Below are positions 48,653-57,688 of a DNA stretch of 64,000 nt, piece after piece; position 1 is the first letter of the stretch, and each line of letters starts with the position of its first letter. The DNA is from Pseudomonas sp. Irchel 3E20. GTDB lineage: Bacteria > Pseudomonadota > Gammaproteobacteria > Pseudomonadales > Pseudomonadaceae. The DNA is taken from positions 62,001 through 126,000 of the forward strand of contig NZ_FYEE01000010.1 in assembly GCF_900187645.1 (NCBI RefSeq). Direction: 5' to 3'. Made by a program: the position numbers and the translations under genes. The notes beneath the pieces were generated by a model. The model saw nothing but the letters and a program-made list of their open reading frames with translations. It was not told the origin of the DNA and searched no databases.

Positions 48653-49746
48653 GGCTGCACCTGCAGCAGGTAGTCGTCGGCATAGACCATCAGCCACTGC
48701 GCCGGAAAACTGATGGACGCCCGCCCCTCGGGCAACGGCTTGTCCTCGGCCAGGCGTACTTTGAGCACCGCGCCGTCCAGGTCAAGGGTGAGCACTTTGT
48801 AGGTGCCCAGGTCTTCGACATGCAGGACTCCGGCCTGCAAGGCGTCGTCGCAAGGCTCATCCCACAGGTGAATGAATTCCGGGCGGATGCCGACTTTCAG
48901 GGTTTTGTAGGCGGTTTCGCCAATACGCCGCTGTAATGCCTCGGGCAGCGCCAGATGGGTGCCGGCGAACCCCACGCCACCGGGCTCGGCCCGCACCTCA
49001 ATCAGATTCATCCCAGGGCTGCCGATGAAATAGCCGACAAAGGTATGGCTAGGGCGCTCGAACAGTTGCCGCGGCGTACCGAACTGCACGATCTGCCCGC
49101 CATACATCACGGCGATCTTGTCGGCGAAGGTGGACGCTTCCAACTGGTCGTGGGTGACGTAGACCATGGTGATGTTGAACTGCTCGTGGATCTGCTTGAG
49201 CTTGCGCCGCAGCTTCCATTTCAGGTGCGGGTCGATCACCGTCAGTGGCTCGTCGAACAGGATCGCCGACACGTCGTCGCGCACCAGGCCACGGCCCATG
49301 GAGACTTTCTGCTTTTCATCGGCGCTGAGGTTGCGTGCCTTCCTGCCCAGCAACGGCGTGAGGTCAAGCACCTCGGCGATCTCCTGCACCTTAGTGCGCA
49401 CCTGCGCCTCGGCCATGCCCTGGTTGCGCAGGGGGAAGGCCAGGTTGTCGAACACGGTCATGGTGTCGTACACCACCGGAAACTGGAAAACCTGGGCGAT
49501 GTTGCGCCGCTCGGGGGTCAACTCATTGACGATGCGCCCGTCGAACAACACCTGGCCCTCGGAGGGGCTGAGCAACCCGGAAATGATGTTGAGCAAGGTG
49601 GACTTGCCGCACCCCGAAGGCCCCAGCAGCGCGTAGGCGCCGCCTTGCTCCCAGGTATGGTTCATTTCCCGTATCGCGTAGTCCTCAGGCCCATTGGGCG
49701 TAGGGCTGTAGCTGTGAGCCAGGTGCTGCAAGCAGATCTGAGCCAT
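48649..49746 (-). CDS. glpT: ABC transporter ATP-binding protein (GlpT-like)
   Basis: A 365-residue MalK-type ATPase: Walker A GPSGCGKST, a degenerate signature LSADEKQKVSMGRGL where LSGGQ is expected, Walker B ILFDEPLTVIDPHLKWKL, and a C-terminal regulatory OB (TOBE) domain. The altered signature contrasts with the intact one of its partner glpS, implying that the two ATPases form an asymmetric heterodimer. It overlaps both neighbours by 1-4 bases. Confidence 0.86.
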   Translation of the reverse strand: MAQICLQHLAHSYSPTPNGPEDYAIREMNHTWEQGGAYALLGPSGCGKSTLLNIISGLLSPSEGQVLFDGRIVNELTPERRNIAQVFQFPVVYDTMTVFDNLAFPLRNQGMAEAQVRTKVQEIAEVLDLTPLLGRKARNLSADEKQKVSMGRGLVRDDVSAILFDEPLTVIDPHLKWKLRRKLKQIHEQFNITMVYVTHDQLEASTFADKIAVMYGGQIVQFGTPRQLFERPSHTFVGYFIGSPGMNLIEVRAEPGGVGFAGTHLALPEALQRRIGETAYKTLKVGIRPEFIHLWDEPCDDALQAGVLHVEDLGTYKVLTLDLDGAVLKVRLAEDKPLPEGRASISFPAQWLMVYADDYLLQVQP

Positions 49747-50840
49747 CAGGCGACCCTCGCGATACGCCGCCCTGGCGCCTGGAGCAAGCGCCCCTGGGCA
49801 TCGAAGACGAAGAGCTTGTGGGTGGGGATGTAGATGCGGATCGGCGCATCGACGTCGTACTCGTGCACGCCGGGCAGGTGCAGCACCAGCAGGAAATGCT
49901 CGTTGCGCACGTGCAGGAAGGTTTCCGAGCCGCTGATTTCCGCCACTTCCACGGTGACCGCCAGCTCCAGGTCGTCATCGTTGCCAGGCAGCAGCGAGAT
50001 ATGGCTGGGGCGCACGCCAAAGCGGAACTCACCCTCGCCCACCGGGCGCAAGTCGAGGTTAAGGGGGAAATGCACGAAGTTGGCGAAACTCACCTCATTG
50101 CCCGCGATACGCCCCGGTATCAGGTTGATCGGCGGCTCGGAAAACAGTTCGGCAGCCAGCACCGTGCGTGGCTGGTGATAGACCTCGGCGGTCGGGCCGC
50201 TCTGGACCACCCGGCCCTCGTGCAAAATCGTGGTCGTGCCGCCCAGGGCCAGGGCCTCGTTGGGCTCGGTGGTGGCGTAGATGGCAATGGTATGGCGCGC
50301 CTGGAACAACTCGCGCATCTCCTGGCGCAGTTCTTCGCGCAACTTGTAGTCGAGGTTGACCAGGGGTTCGTCGAACAGGATCAACCCAGCGTCCTTGACC
50401 AGGGCCCGAGCCATCGCCGTGCGCTGCTGCTGGCCACCGGAAAGCTCCAGTGGATAGCGCGGCAAGAACTTCTCGATACGCAGCATGCGTGCCGCTTGCA
50501 GGACTTTTTCCTCGATCACCGCCACCGCTACGCCGGCCTGGCGCAGGGGCGAGGCGATGTTCTCGAACACCGTCAGGGTCGGGTAGTTGATGAACTGCTG
50601 GTAAACCATCGACACATTGCGCCGGCGCACCGGTTGGCCGGTGACGTCGATGTCGTTCATCAGCACCCGGCCGCTGTCGGGCCGGTCCAGGCCGGCCATC
50701 AAGCGCATCAGGCTGGTCTTGCCGGACAAGGTACGGCCCAGCAGCACGTTGAAGGAACCGGGTTCAAACCGCAGCGAACAATCGTCGATCCATACCTGGC
50801 CTTCGACAGTGCGGCAGACGTGCTCCAGGGTCAGTGACAT
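49746..50840 (-). CDS. glpS: ABC transporter ATP-binding protein (GlpS-like)
   Basis: A 364-residue MalK-type ATPase, first gene of the importer operon. The signature LSGGQQQRTAMARALVKDAG and Walker B LILFDEPLVNLDYKLREELR are intact. The Walker A position reads GRTLSGKTSLM, a GxxxxGKT/S loop, and a TOBE domain follows from about residue 245. The ATG at 50840 (MSLTLEHVCRTVEGQVWI) is preferred; AAGG lies 8 bases upstream, whereas an ATG 51 bases earlier would add an unconserved extension. Preceded by a -24/-12 promoter. Confidence 0.86.
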   Translation of the reverse strand: MSLTLEHVCRTVEGQVWIDDCSLRFEPGSFNVLLGRTLSGKTSLMRLMAGLDRPDSGRVLMNDIDVTGQPVRRRNVSMVYQQFINYPTLTVFENIASPLRQAGVAVAVIEEKVLQAARMLRIEKFLPRYPLELSGGQQQRTAMARALVKDAGLILFDEPLVNLDYKLREELRQEMRELFQARHTIAIYATTEPNEALALGGTTTILHEGRVVQSGPTAEVYHQPRTVLAAELFSEPPINLIPGRIAGNEVSFANFVHFPLNLDLRPVGEGEFRFGVRPSHISLLPGNDDDLELAVTVEVAEISGSETFLHVRNEHFLLVLHLPGVHEYDVDAPIRIYIPTHKLFVFDAQGRLLQAPGRRIARVA

Positions 50841-50934
50841 GGCTGGGCCTTTTATGCTTGCAGTTAAGCGACCGCAGCCACACAGCGACATTCATGCCAG
50901 AAATCGCAAGCCATTGATCCTGCGAGTTTTTCCC

Positions 50935-50949
50935 GCAACCCAAGGACCA
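50935..50949 (-). promoter_or_regulatory. Candidate sigma-54 (-24/-12) promoter of the glp-like importer operon
   Basis: On the minus strand TGGTCCTTGGGTTGC has GG and GC separated by exactly 10 bases, and keeps TGG and TTGC of the TGGCACG-N4-TTGC consensus. It lies about 95 bases upstream of the glpS ATG and just downstream of the TGAACA repeat cluster. The divergent gene encodes a sigma-54 activator, which supports the call. Confidence 0.6.
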
Positions 50950-50963
50950 CCGCTGTTCGAGGC

Positions 50964-51033
50964 TGAACACAAATGAACAGTGGCCACTGAACACTTGAAC
51001 AGTGCGCGGTTTGACAATGAACAATCCTGAACA
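50964..51033. repeat. Six TGAACA repeats, probable activator binding sites
   Basis: TGAACA occurs at 50964, 50974, 50988, 50996, 51018 and 51028, all on the plus strand; a perfect 12-base palindrome CAGTGGCCACTG (50978-50989) and a related TTGACA at 51011 lie among them. Six copies of a hexamer in 70 bases are far more than chance. Placed 15-100 bases behind the -24 element, they look like upstream activator sites for the sigma-54 regulator encoded next door. Confidence 0.6.
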
Positions 51034-51103
51034 ACACTCCATGGACGCTTTTGCACGCTTGGCGCCCTAACAACAATAAGAACGTCACTCAGAGGCTGTT
51101 CCC

Positions 51104-52921
51104 ATGGCCGCACCGGCTCCACCCCTGCCCCACGACGCCATCGTGCGCGATTCCTGGTCGCGCTGCCGGGCCTTCGGCCTCAGCCATCAGAGCGCACCGT
51201 GCTTTGAGCCGCCAGCAGAGCCGGCCCTCGCCCAACTATTGGAAAGCCACCAACCCCTGGTCCACATCACCCGCCAGGAGGTGCTGCCTTATTACGAAAA
51301 CATCCTGAGTAACTCCAACTGCCTGATGATGCTGGCCGACCGCCAGGGCCAAGTACTCACGGCATGGGGCACCCAGCGTTTTATCCAGCCGGCCCTGGCC
51401 CGAGGCTTCCAGGCCGGGGCCAGTTGGCGCGAATGCAGTACCGGCACCAACGCCATTGGCACCGCGCTGGCCTGCGGCCAAGCGGTGCATATCGAGCACG
51501 ATGAACACTTTCTCAAGGCCAATCGCTTCATGACCGGCTCGGCGGCGCCGATTTTCGACGCCGCCCGCCAGGTGATTGGCGTATTGGACGTGTCCAGCGA
51601 CAGCTACCTGCCGCCCTCCCACACCCTGGGCATGGTGCGGATGATGAGCCAGAGCGTGGAAAACCGCCTGATCCTCGACCTGTTCCACGACGAACACTGG
51701 CAGCTGACCTTTAACACCGGCCCCAACAACCTTGACAGCCAATGGGCCGGGTTGCTGGTGTTCGACGAGGACGGCCGGGTGTTGGCAGCCAACCGCCGCG
51801 CCGACAACCTGTTGGGCGTGAACCTGGCCCAAGGCCAAGTCGATTACCTGTTCAACGTCGCCCTGGCCGAGTTACGCAACCACGGCGATGGCCTGCCCTT
51901 CGCCCTGCACGCCGCCGGCCGCAGCCGCTTCCAGTGCCTGCTCAAACGCCCGCGGCCCAAGCCCGCGCCCCGCCAATCCGCGCCGGCCGCCGCGCACCTG
52001 GGCCTGGACAGCCTGCACGGCGGCGACCCGCGCATGGAAAAAGCCGTGCGCCAGGCCGAACGCCTAATTGAAAAAGACATTCCCCTGCTGATCCATGGCG
52101 AGACAGGCGTGGGCAAGGAAGTCTTCGTCAAGGCCCTGCACCAGGCCGGCTCACGTCGGGCAAAACCGCTGATCGCCGTGAACTGCGCGGCGATCCCCGC
52201 CGAACTGGTGGAATCGGAACTGTTTGGCTATGAGAAAGGCGCATTCACCGGCGCCCACCACAAGGGCAGCATCGGCCTGATCCGCCAAGCGGACAAAGGC
52301 ACCTTGTTTCTCGATGAAGTCGGCGATATGCCGCTAGCCACCCAGGCGCGGCTGCTGCGGGTGTTGCAGGAGCGCTGCGTGCAACCGGTGGGCTGTAGCC
52401 AGTTGTACCCGGTCGATATTCGCATCCTGTCGGCCACCAACCACCCATTGCGCGAGCAGGTACAGCAGGGCCGCTTTCGCGAAGACCTGTACTACCGCAT
52501 CGGCGGCCTGACCCTGCAACTGCCGCCGCTGCGCGAGCGCACCGACAAACAGGTGCTGTTCACACGTCTGTGGGAACAGCACCGCGAACCCCATCAGTGG
52601 GCCGGCCTGAGCCCCGAAGTGCTGGAACTGTTCGAGCGCCACCCCTGGCCCGGCAACCTGCGCCAGGCCAGCAGCGTGATCCAGGTGGCCCTGGCCATGG
52701 CCCAACACCAGCCGATCCGGGTGGAGCATCTGCCAGACGAGTTCTTGCTCGACCTGCACATGGCGCCACACGACACCCCGCCATTGCGGCCGATCGACCT
52801 CAACGACCCTCAAGCCCTGGCCCGCGAACTGCAAGCCACGGGCGGCAATATCTCCCACCTCGCCCGACGCCTGGGGGTCAGCCGCAACACGCTGTACAAG
52901 CGGTTGCGCCAGATGCGTTAG
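51104..52921 (+). CDS. Sigma-54-dependent transcriptional activator, AcoR-like (GAF-AAA+-Fis)
   Basis: A 605-residue enhancer-binding protein. Order: GAF domain about 60-190 (ECSTGTNAIGTALACGQAVH), a PAS-like segment about 213-260, AAA+ domain with Walker A GETGVGKE (332-339), sigma-54-contacting GAFTGA (379-384) and Walker B TLFLDEVGD (400-408), and a C-terminal Fis-type helix-turn-helix (GGNISHLARRLGVSRNTLYK). AcoR-type regulators sense small metabolites such as acetoin or alcohol products. Being divergent from a polyol-type importer with a sigma-54 promoter, it most likely activates that operon. AGAGG lies 8 bases before the ATG. Confidence 0.93.
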   Translation: MAAPAPPLPHDAIVRDSWSRCRAFGLSHQSAPCFEPPAEPALAQLLESHQPLVHITRQEVLPYYENILSNSNCLMMLADRQGQVLTAWGTQRFIQPALARGFQAGASWRECSTGTNAIGTALACGQAVHIEHDEHFLKANRFMTGSAAPIFDAARQVIGVLDVSSDSYLPPSHTLGMVRMMSQSVENRLILDLFHDEHWQLTFNTGPNNLDSQWAGLLVFDEDGRVLAANRRADNLLGVNLAQGQVDYLFNVALAELRNHGDGLPFALHAAGRSRFQCLLKRPRPKPAPRQSAPAAAHLGLDSLHGGDPRMEKAVRQAERLIEKDIPLLIHGETGVGKEVFVKALHQAGSRRAKPLIAVNCAAIPAELVESELFGYEKGAFTGAHHKGSIGLIRQADKGTLFLDEVGDMPLATQARLLRVLQERCVQPVGCSQLYPVDIRILSATNHPLREQVQQGRFREDLYYRIGGLTLQLPPLRERTDKQVLFTRLWEQHREPHQWAGLSPEVLELFERHPWPGNLRQASSVIQVALAMAQHQPIRVEHLPDEFLLDLHMAPHDTPPLRPIDLNDPQALARELQATGGNISHLARRLGVSRNTLYKRLRQMR

Positions 52922-53033
52922 CGGTTTTGGCCCATAAACAGGTTATCGGGAGGTCGGCTTGAAAATGGTCATCGCGGGCGAGCCCCCGATGGCAGAAGCC
53001 ACCACACCCCAAAACCCGAGCCTTCAAACCAAA

Positions 53034-53058
53034 AAAAACCCGCACAAGGCGGGTTTTT
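53034..53058. terminator. Bidirectional terminator between the sigma-54 regulator gene and cysS
   Basis: AAAAACCCGC/GCGGGTTTTT with a 5-base loop has T-runs on both strands. It lies 20 bases beyond the cysS stop and ends minus-strand transcription; plus-strand reads from the regulator gene can stop here too. Confidence 0.85.
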
Positions 53059-53078
53059 GTTGGCGGCGGGGCTGGCGA

Positions 53079-54461
53079 TCAGTCCGCCAGGCGCCAGGTC
53101 GTGCCGCCCTTGCCGTCTTCCAGCACCACGCCCAGGGCGGTGAGCTGGTCGCGGATGCGGTCGGATTCGGCCCAGTCCTTGTTGGCGCGGGCGTTCAGGC
53201 GCGCCTGGATCAGCGCGTCAACCTGCGCTGCGTCCACCCGGCCTTCGGCACCGGCCTGAAGGAAGTCGTCGGCTTCAAGCTGCAACACCCCCAGCACGCT
53301 GGCCAGTTCCTTCAGGCGTGCGGCCAAGCCAGCCGCGGCGTCCAGGTCGCTCTCGCGCAGGCGGTTGATCTCGCGCACCATCTCAAACAGCACGGCGCAG
53401 GCTTCCGGGGTGCCGAAGTCGTCGTTCATCACCTGGGTGAAACGCTCGACAAACCCTTCGCCACCGGCCGGCGCCACGTTCGGCAGGCCTTTCAACGCAT
53501 GGTAGAACCGCTCCAGGGCGCCCTTGGCGTCCTTGAGGTTGTCTTCGGAGTAGTTGATAGCGCTGCGGTAGTGGCTCGACACCAGCAGGTAGCGCACCAC
53601 TTCCGGGTGGTACTTAGCCAGCACGTCGCGAATGGTGAAGAAGTTGTTCAAGGACTTGGACATCTTCTCGCCATTGATGCGGATCATGCCGCAGTGCATC
53701 CAGGCATTGGCGTAGGTCTTGCCGGTGGCGGCTTCGCTCTGGGCGATTTCGTTCTCGTGGTGCGGGAACTCCAGGTCGCTACCGCCGCCATGGATGTCGA
53801 AGGTCTCGCCCAGGCAGCAGGTGGACATCACCGAGCATTCGATGTGCCAGCCCGGCCGCCCGGCGCCCCACGGCGACTCCCAGCTCGGCTCGCCGGGCTT
53901 GGTGGCTTTCCACAGGACGAAATCCAGCGGGTCCTGCTTCGACTCGTCGACCTCGATCCGCGCGCCGATGCGCAGGTCTTCGATCTTCTTGCGCGACAGC
54001 TTGCCGTAGCCCATGAACTTGGCGACGCGGTAGTACACGTCGCCATTACCGGGGGCGTAGGCGTAACCCTTGTCGATCAGGGCCTGGATCATCGCGTGCA
54101 TGCCCGGGATGTGGTCCGTGGCCCGCGGTTCCATGTCGGGCTTGAGGATGTTGAGGCGGGCCTCGTCCTCGTGCATGGCGGCGATCATGCGCTCGGTGAG
54201 CGCGTCGAACGACTCGCCGTTTTCGTTGGCGCGGTTGATGATCTTGTCGTCGATGTCGGTGATGTTGCGCACGTACGTCAGGTCATAGCCGCTGAAACGC
54301 AACCAGCGGGTCACCAGGTCGAAGGCGACCATGCTGCGGCCATGGCCGATGTGGCAGTAGTCGTACACGGTCATGCCGCACACGTACATGCGCACCTTGT
54401 TGCCATCGAGCGGCTTGAAGGCTTCTTTGCTCTTGGTGAGCGTGTTGTAGATCGTTAGCAC
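53079..54461 (-). CDS. cysS: Cysteine--tRNA ligase
   Basis: A class I aminoacyl-tRNA synthetase of 460 residues. The HIGH-like motif is GHGRS within MTVYDYCHIGHGRSMVAFDL; the KMSKS motif is GEKMSKSLNNFF. Zinc ligands are provided by the cysteine in YVCGMTVYD, the MSTCCLGETF region and the HHENE motif (FPHHENEIAQSEAATG). Normal length. It lies 15 bases downstream of glnS on the same strand, probably co-transcribed. Confidence 0.98.
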   Translation of the reverse strand: MLTIYNTLTKSKEAFKPLDGNKVRMYVCGMTVYDYCHIGHGRSMVAFDLVTRWLRFSGYDLTYVRNITDIDDKIINRANENGESFDALTERMIAAMHEDEARLNILKPDMEPRATDHIPGMHAMIQALIDKGYAYAPGNGDVYYRVAKFMGYGKLSRKKIEDLRIGARIEVDESKQDPLDFVLWKATKPGEPSWESPWGAGRPGWHIECSVMSTCCLGETFDIHGGGSDLEFPHHENEIAQSEAATGKTYANAWMHCGMIRINGEKMSKSLNNFFTIRDVLAKYHPEVVRYLLVSSHYRSAINYSEDNLKDAKGALERFYHALKGLPNVAPAGGEGFVERFTQVMNDDFGTPEACAVLFEMVREINRLRESDLDAAAGLAARLKELASVLGVLQLEADDFLQAGAEGRVDAAQVDALIQARLNARANKDWAESDRIRDQLTALGVVLEDGKGGTTWRLAD

Positions 54462-54476
54462 GTTAGCTTCCTTGAA

Positions 54477-56174
54477 TCACTGACCCCAGGAGTCACGCAG
54501 GGTCACGGTACGGTTGAATACCGGGTGACCGGGTTTCGAGTCCTTGATATCCGCGCAGAAGTAGCCTTCGCGCTCGAACTGGAAACGGTCTTCCGGCTGT
54601 GCATTGCCAAGCGATGGCTCGGCACGACAACCGGTGAGGACCTGCAGGGAGTCAGGGTTGATGTTGTTCAGGAAGCTTTCGCCGTCTTCGGCCTTCTCCG
54701 GGTTGGCGGAGCGGAACAGACGGTCATACAGGCGCACTTCGCACTCGACGCTGGCGGCGGCCGGCACCCAGTGCACCACGCCTTTCACCTTGCGCCCTTC
54801 GGGGTTTTTACCCAGGGTTTCGGGATCGTAGGAGCAACGCAGTTCGACGATGTTGCCCTCGGCGTCCTTGATCGCTTCGTCGGCGCGAATCACGTAGCTG
54901 CCGCGCAGGCGCACTTCACCGGCCGGTTCCAGGCGCTTGTAGCCCTTTGGCGGTTCTTCCATGAAGTCGTCGCGGTCGATGTAGATCTCGCGGGCAAACG
55001 GCAGTACGCGCACGCCCATGTCTTCTTTGGGGTGGCACGCCAGTTCGAGGTTCTCGACCTGACCTTCTGGGTAGTTGGTGATGACCACTTTCAGCGGGCG
55101 TAGCACGCACATGGCGCGCGGGGCGCTGTGGTCGAGGTCGTCACGGATGCTGAATTCCAGCATGCCGAAATCGACGATGCCATCGGAACGGTTGGTGCCG
55201 ATCATTTCGCAGAAATTGCGGATCGACTTGGGCGTGTAGCCACGGCGGCGGAAACCCGAAAGCGTGGACATGCGCGGGTCATCCCAACCGTGGACGTGCT
55301 GCTCGTCCACCAACTGCTTGAGCTTGCGCTTGCTGGTGATGGTGTAGTTCAGGTTCAGGCGGCTGAATTCGTACTGGCGCGGGTGCGCGGGCACCGGCAG
55401 CTTGTCCAGGAACCACTCGTACAGTGGGCGGTGGCTTTCGAATTCCAGGGTGCAGATCGAGTGGGTGATGCCTTCGATGGCGTCCGACTGACCGTGGGTG
55501 AAGTCGTAGTTGGGGTAGATGCACCAGGTGTCGCCGGTCTGGTGGTGGTGGGCGTGGCGGATGCGGTACATGATCGGGTCGCGCAGGTTCATGTTCGGCG
55601 AGGCCATGTCGATCTTGGCCCGCAGCACCCGGGCGCCGTCCGGGAACTCACCGGCGCGCATGCGGGCGAACCAGTCCAGGTTCTCTTCTACCGAACGCTC
55701 GCGGAACGGGCTGTTCTTGCCCGGCTCGGTGAGGTTGCCGCGGTACTCCTTGGCTTGCTCGGGGGTCAGGTCGCAGACATAGGCGTTGCCGGACTTGATG
55801 AGCTCCACCGCCCAGTCGTGCAGTTGCTCGAAATACTGCGAGGCGTAGCGCACTTCGCCGGACCACTCAAAGCCCAGCCACTTGATGTCGCTCTGGATGG
55901 CGTCGATGTATTCCTGGTCTTCCTTGGCTGGGTTGGTGTCGTCAAAACGCAGGTGCGTGACGCCACCGAACTCTTGGGCCACGCCGAAGTTCACACAGAT
56001 CGACTTGGCATGGCCGATGTGCAGGTAGCCGTTGGGCTCCGGCGGAAAGCGGGTGACGATCTGAGTGTGCTTGCCCGAGTCCAGGTCCGCCTGGATGATC
56101 GGGCGCAGGAAGTTGACCGGCACGGCTGGGCCGGTCTTGGCATTCGAGGTCGGGTCGACAGTGGGCTTGCTCAT
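54477..56174 (-). CDS. glnS: Glutamine--tRNA ligase
   Basis: A class I synthetase of 565 residues that charges tRNA-Gln directly. FPPEPNGYLHIGHAKSICVN holds the HIGH motif and TITSKRKLKQLV carries the KMSKS-equivalent region (the glutaminyl form is VLSKR-like, here TSKRK). The C-terminal two beta-barrel anticodon domains are complete, ending VTLRDSWGQ. Divergent from ppiB, with 249 bases between them. Confidence 0.98.
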   Translation of the reverse strand: MSKPTVDPTSNAKTGPAVPVNFLRPIIQADLDSGKHTQIVTRFPPEPNGYLHIGHAKSICVNFGVAQEFGGVTHLRFDDTNPAKEDQEYIDAIQSDIKWLGFEWSGEVRYASQYFEQLHDWAVELIKSGNAYVCDLTPEQAKEYRGNLTEPGKNSPFRERSVEENLDWFARMRAGEFPDGARVLRAKIDMASPNMNLRDPIMYRIRHAHHHQTGDTWCIYPNYDFTHGQSDAIEGITHSICTLEFESHRPLYEWFLDKLPVPAHPRQYEFSRLNLNYTITSKRKLKQLVDEQHVHGWDDPRMSTLSGFRRRGYTPKSIRNFCEMIGTNRSDGIVDFGMLEFSIRDDLDHSAPRAMCVLRPLKVVITNYPEGQVENLELACHPKEDMGVRVLPFAREIYIDRDDFMEEPPKGYKRLEPAGEVRLRGSYVIRADEAIKDAEGNIVELRCSYDPETLGKNPEGRKVKGVVHWVPAAASVECEVRLYDRLFRSANPEKAEDGESFLNNINPDSLQVLTGCRAEPSLGNAQPEDRFQFEREGYFCADIKDSKPGHPVFNRTVTLRDSWGQ

Positions 56175-56423
56175 AGGATCCTTGGGCGTACAGGTGCTTG
56201 GCCTTCATGGGGCCGGACAAAACAAAGCGGCTATCATAGCCGATGCTGTCAAGCCGCTGACAGAGAAGCCCGGTAAAACAGCCGCGTTTAATGCATCTGT
56301 TTTGAAAAACCCCCTCGAAATCCACGCCGGCCACGCTAAACTGCGCAGCCTGCGCCGCTGGCGGCTAAACCGGTTGGGGGCCCGCGCCCCGAAACCCATG
56401 CATTCATTGAACGAGTAGCGAAC

Positions 56424-56927
56424 ATGACCCAAGTCAAACTGACCACCAACCACGGCGACATCGTGCTGGAGCTGAACGCCGAGAAAGCCCCGATCACCGT
56501 GGCCAACTTCATCGAATACGTAAACGCCGGCCACTACGAAAACACCGTATTCCACCGCGTCATCGGTAACTTCATGATCCAGGGCGGCGGTTTCGAGCCC
56601 GGCATGAAAGAAAAGAAAGACAAGCGCCCAAGCATCCAGAACGAAGCCGACAACGGTCTTTCCAACGACAAGTACACCGTCGCCATGGCCCGCACCATGG
56701 AGCCGCATTCGGCCTCCGCGCAGTTCTTCATCAACGTCGCCGACAACAGTTTCCTCAACCACAGCGGCAAGAATGTGCAGGGTTGGGGTTATGCCGTGTT
56801 CGCCAAAGTGATCGAAGGCACTGACGTGGTCGACAAGATCAAGGGCGTGGCTACCACCATGAAATCCGGCCACCAGGACGTACCGGCCGAAGACGTAGTG
56901 ATCGAGAAAGCCGAGATCATTGAGTGA
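56424..56927 (+). CDS. ppiB: Peptidyl-prolyl cis-trans isomerase B (cyclophilin)
   Basis: A 167-residue cytoplasmic cyclophilin without signal peptide. Catalytic and cyclosporin-pocket segments are present: VFHRVIGNFMIQGGGFEPGM with the catalytic arginine, and SASAQFFINVADNSFLNH. The conserved tryptophan is in VQGWGYAVFAKVIEG. Its stop overlaps the lpxH start, so the two are coupled. Confidence 0.97.
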   Translation: MTQVKLTTNHGDIVLELNAEKAPITVANFIEYVNAGHYENTVFHRVIGNFMIQGGGFEPGMKEKKDKRPSIQNEADNGLSNDKYTVAMARTMEPHSASAQFFINVADNSFLNHSGKNVQGWGYAVFAKVIEGTDVVDKIKGVATTMKSGHQDVPAEDVVIEKAEIIE

Positions 56928-57664
56928 TATTGCTGATTTCAGATTTGCATCTGGAAGAGGAGCGCCCGGACATTACCCGGGCGTTTCTGGATTTGCTCGG
57001 CGGGCGTGCCCGCTCGGCCCAGGCGTTGTACATTCTGGGCGACTTTTTTGAAGCCTGGATCGGCGACGACGCCATGACGCCGTTCCAGCGTTCCATCTGC
57101 CAGGCGCTGCGGGACTTGAGCGACCATGGCACCCAGATTTTTCTGATGCACGGCAACCGCGATTTCCTGCTGGGCCAAGCGTTCTGCAAGGCCGCTGGCG
57201 CCACCTTGCTCAAGGACCCCAGCGTCGTGCAACTCAATGGCGAACCGGTGCTACTGATGCACGGCGACAGCCTGTGTACCCGCGATATCGGCTATATGAA
57301 GCTGCGCCGCTACCTGCGCCACCCCATTACCCTGTTTATCCTGCGTCACCTGCCCCTGGGCGCCCGCCACAGGCTGGCGCGTAAACTGCGCAGTGAAAGC
57401 CGTGCGCAAACCCGCATGAAAGCCAACGACATCGTTGATGTCACCCCTGAAGAAGTGCCGCGCATCATGCAGCACTACGGGGTCAAGACCCTGGTTCACG
57501 GCCACACGCACCGCCCCGCCATCCACAAGTTGCAACTGGGCGAACACGCCGCCAAGCGCATCGTACTGGGAGACTGGGACAAGCAAGGCTGGGCATTGCA
57601 GGTGGATGAGCAAGGGTTCCAACTGGCAGCCTTCGATTTCGTCAAACCGCAGCCCGGCGCCTGA
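56924..57664 (+). CDS. lpxH: UDP-2,3-diacylglucosamine diphosphatase
   Basis: Peripheral membrane metallophosphatase of lipid A synthesis that cleaves UDP-2,3-diacylglucosamine to lipid X and UMP. At 246 residues it has the five metallophosphoesterase blocks: ISDLHLEEERPDIT (DxH), LGDFFEAWIGDD (GDxxD), MHGNRDFLLG (GNHD-type), MHGDSLC and VHGHTHRPAIHKL (GHTH). The start is GTG at 56924, overlapping the ppiB stop by 4 bases (GTGA); no ATG start is available that keeps the first metal motif. Confidence 0.96.
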   Translation: MILLISDLHLEEERPDITRAFLDLLGGRARSAQALYILGDFFEAWIGDDAMTPFQRSICQALRDLSDHGTQIFLMHGNRDFLLGQAFCKAAGATLLKDPSVVQLNGEPVLLMHGDSLCTRDIGYMKLRRYLRHPITLFILRHLPLGARHRLARKLRSESRAQTRMKANDIVDVTPEEVPRIMQHYGVKTLVHGHTHRPAIHKLQLGEHAAKRIVLGDWDKQGWALQVDEQGFQLAAFDFVKPQPGA

Positions 57665-57688
57665 CACTTGCGCTTGCACAGGCGAGCA

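Noticed and set aside
50917..50932. Another GCAA...-type site on the minus strand as a -24/-12 promoter.
   Set aside because: GG and GC are 11 bases apart instead of 10; the site at 50935-50949 has the correct spacing.
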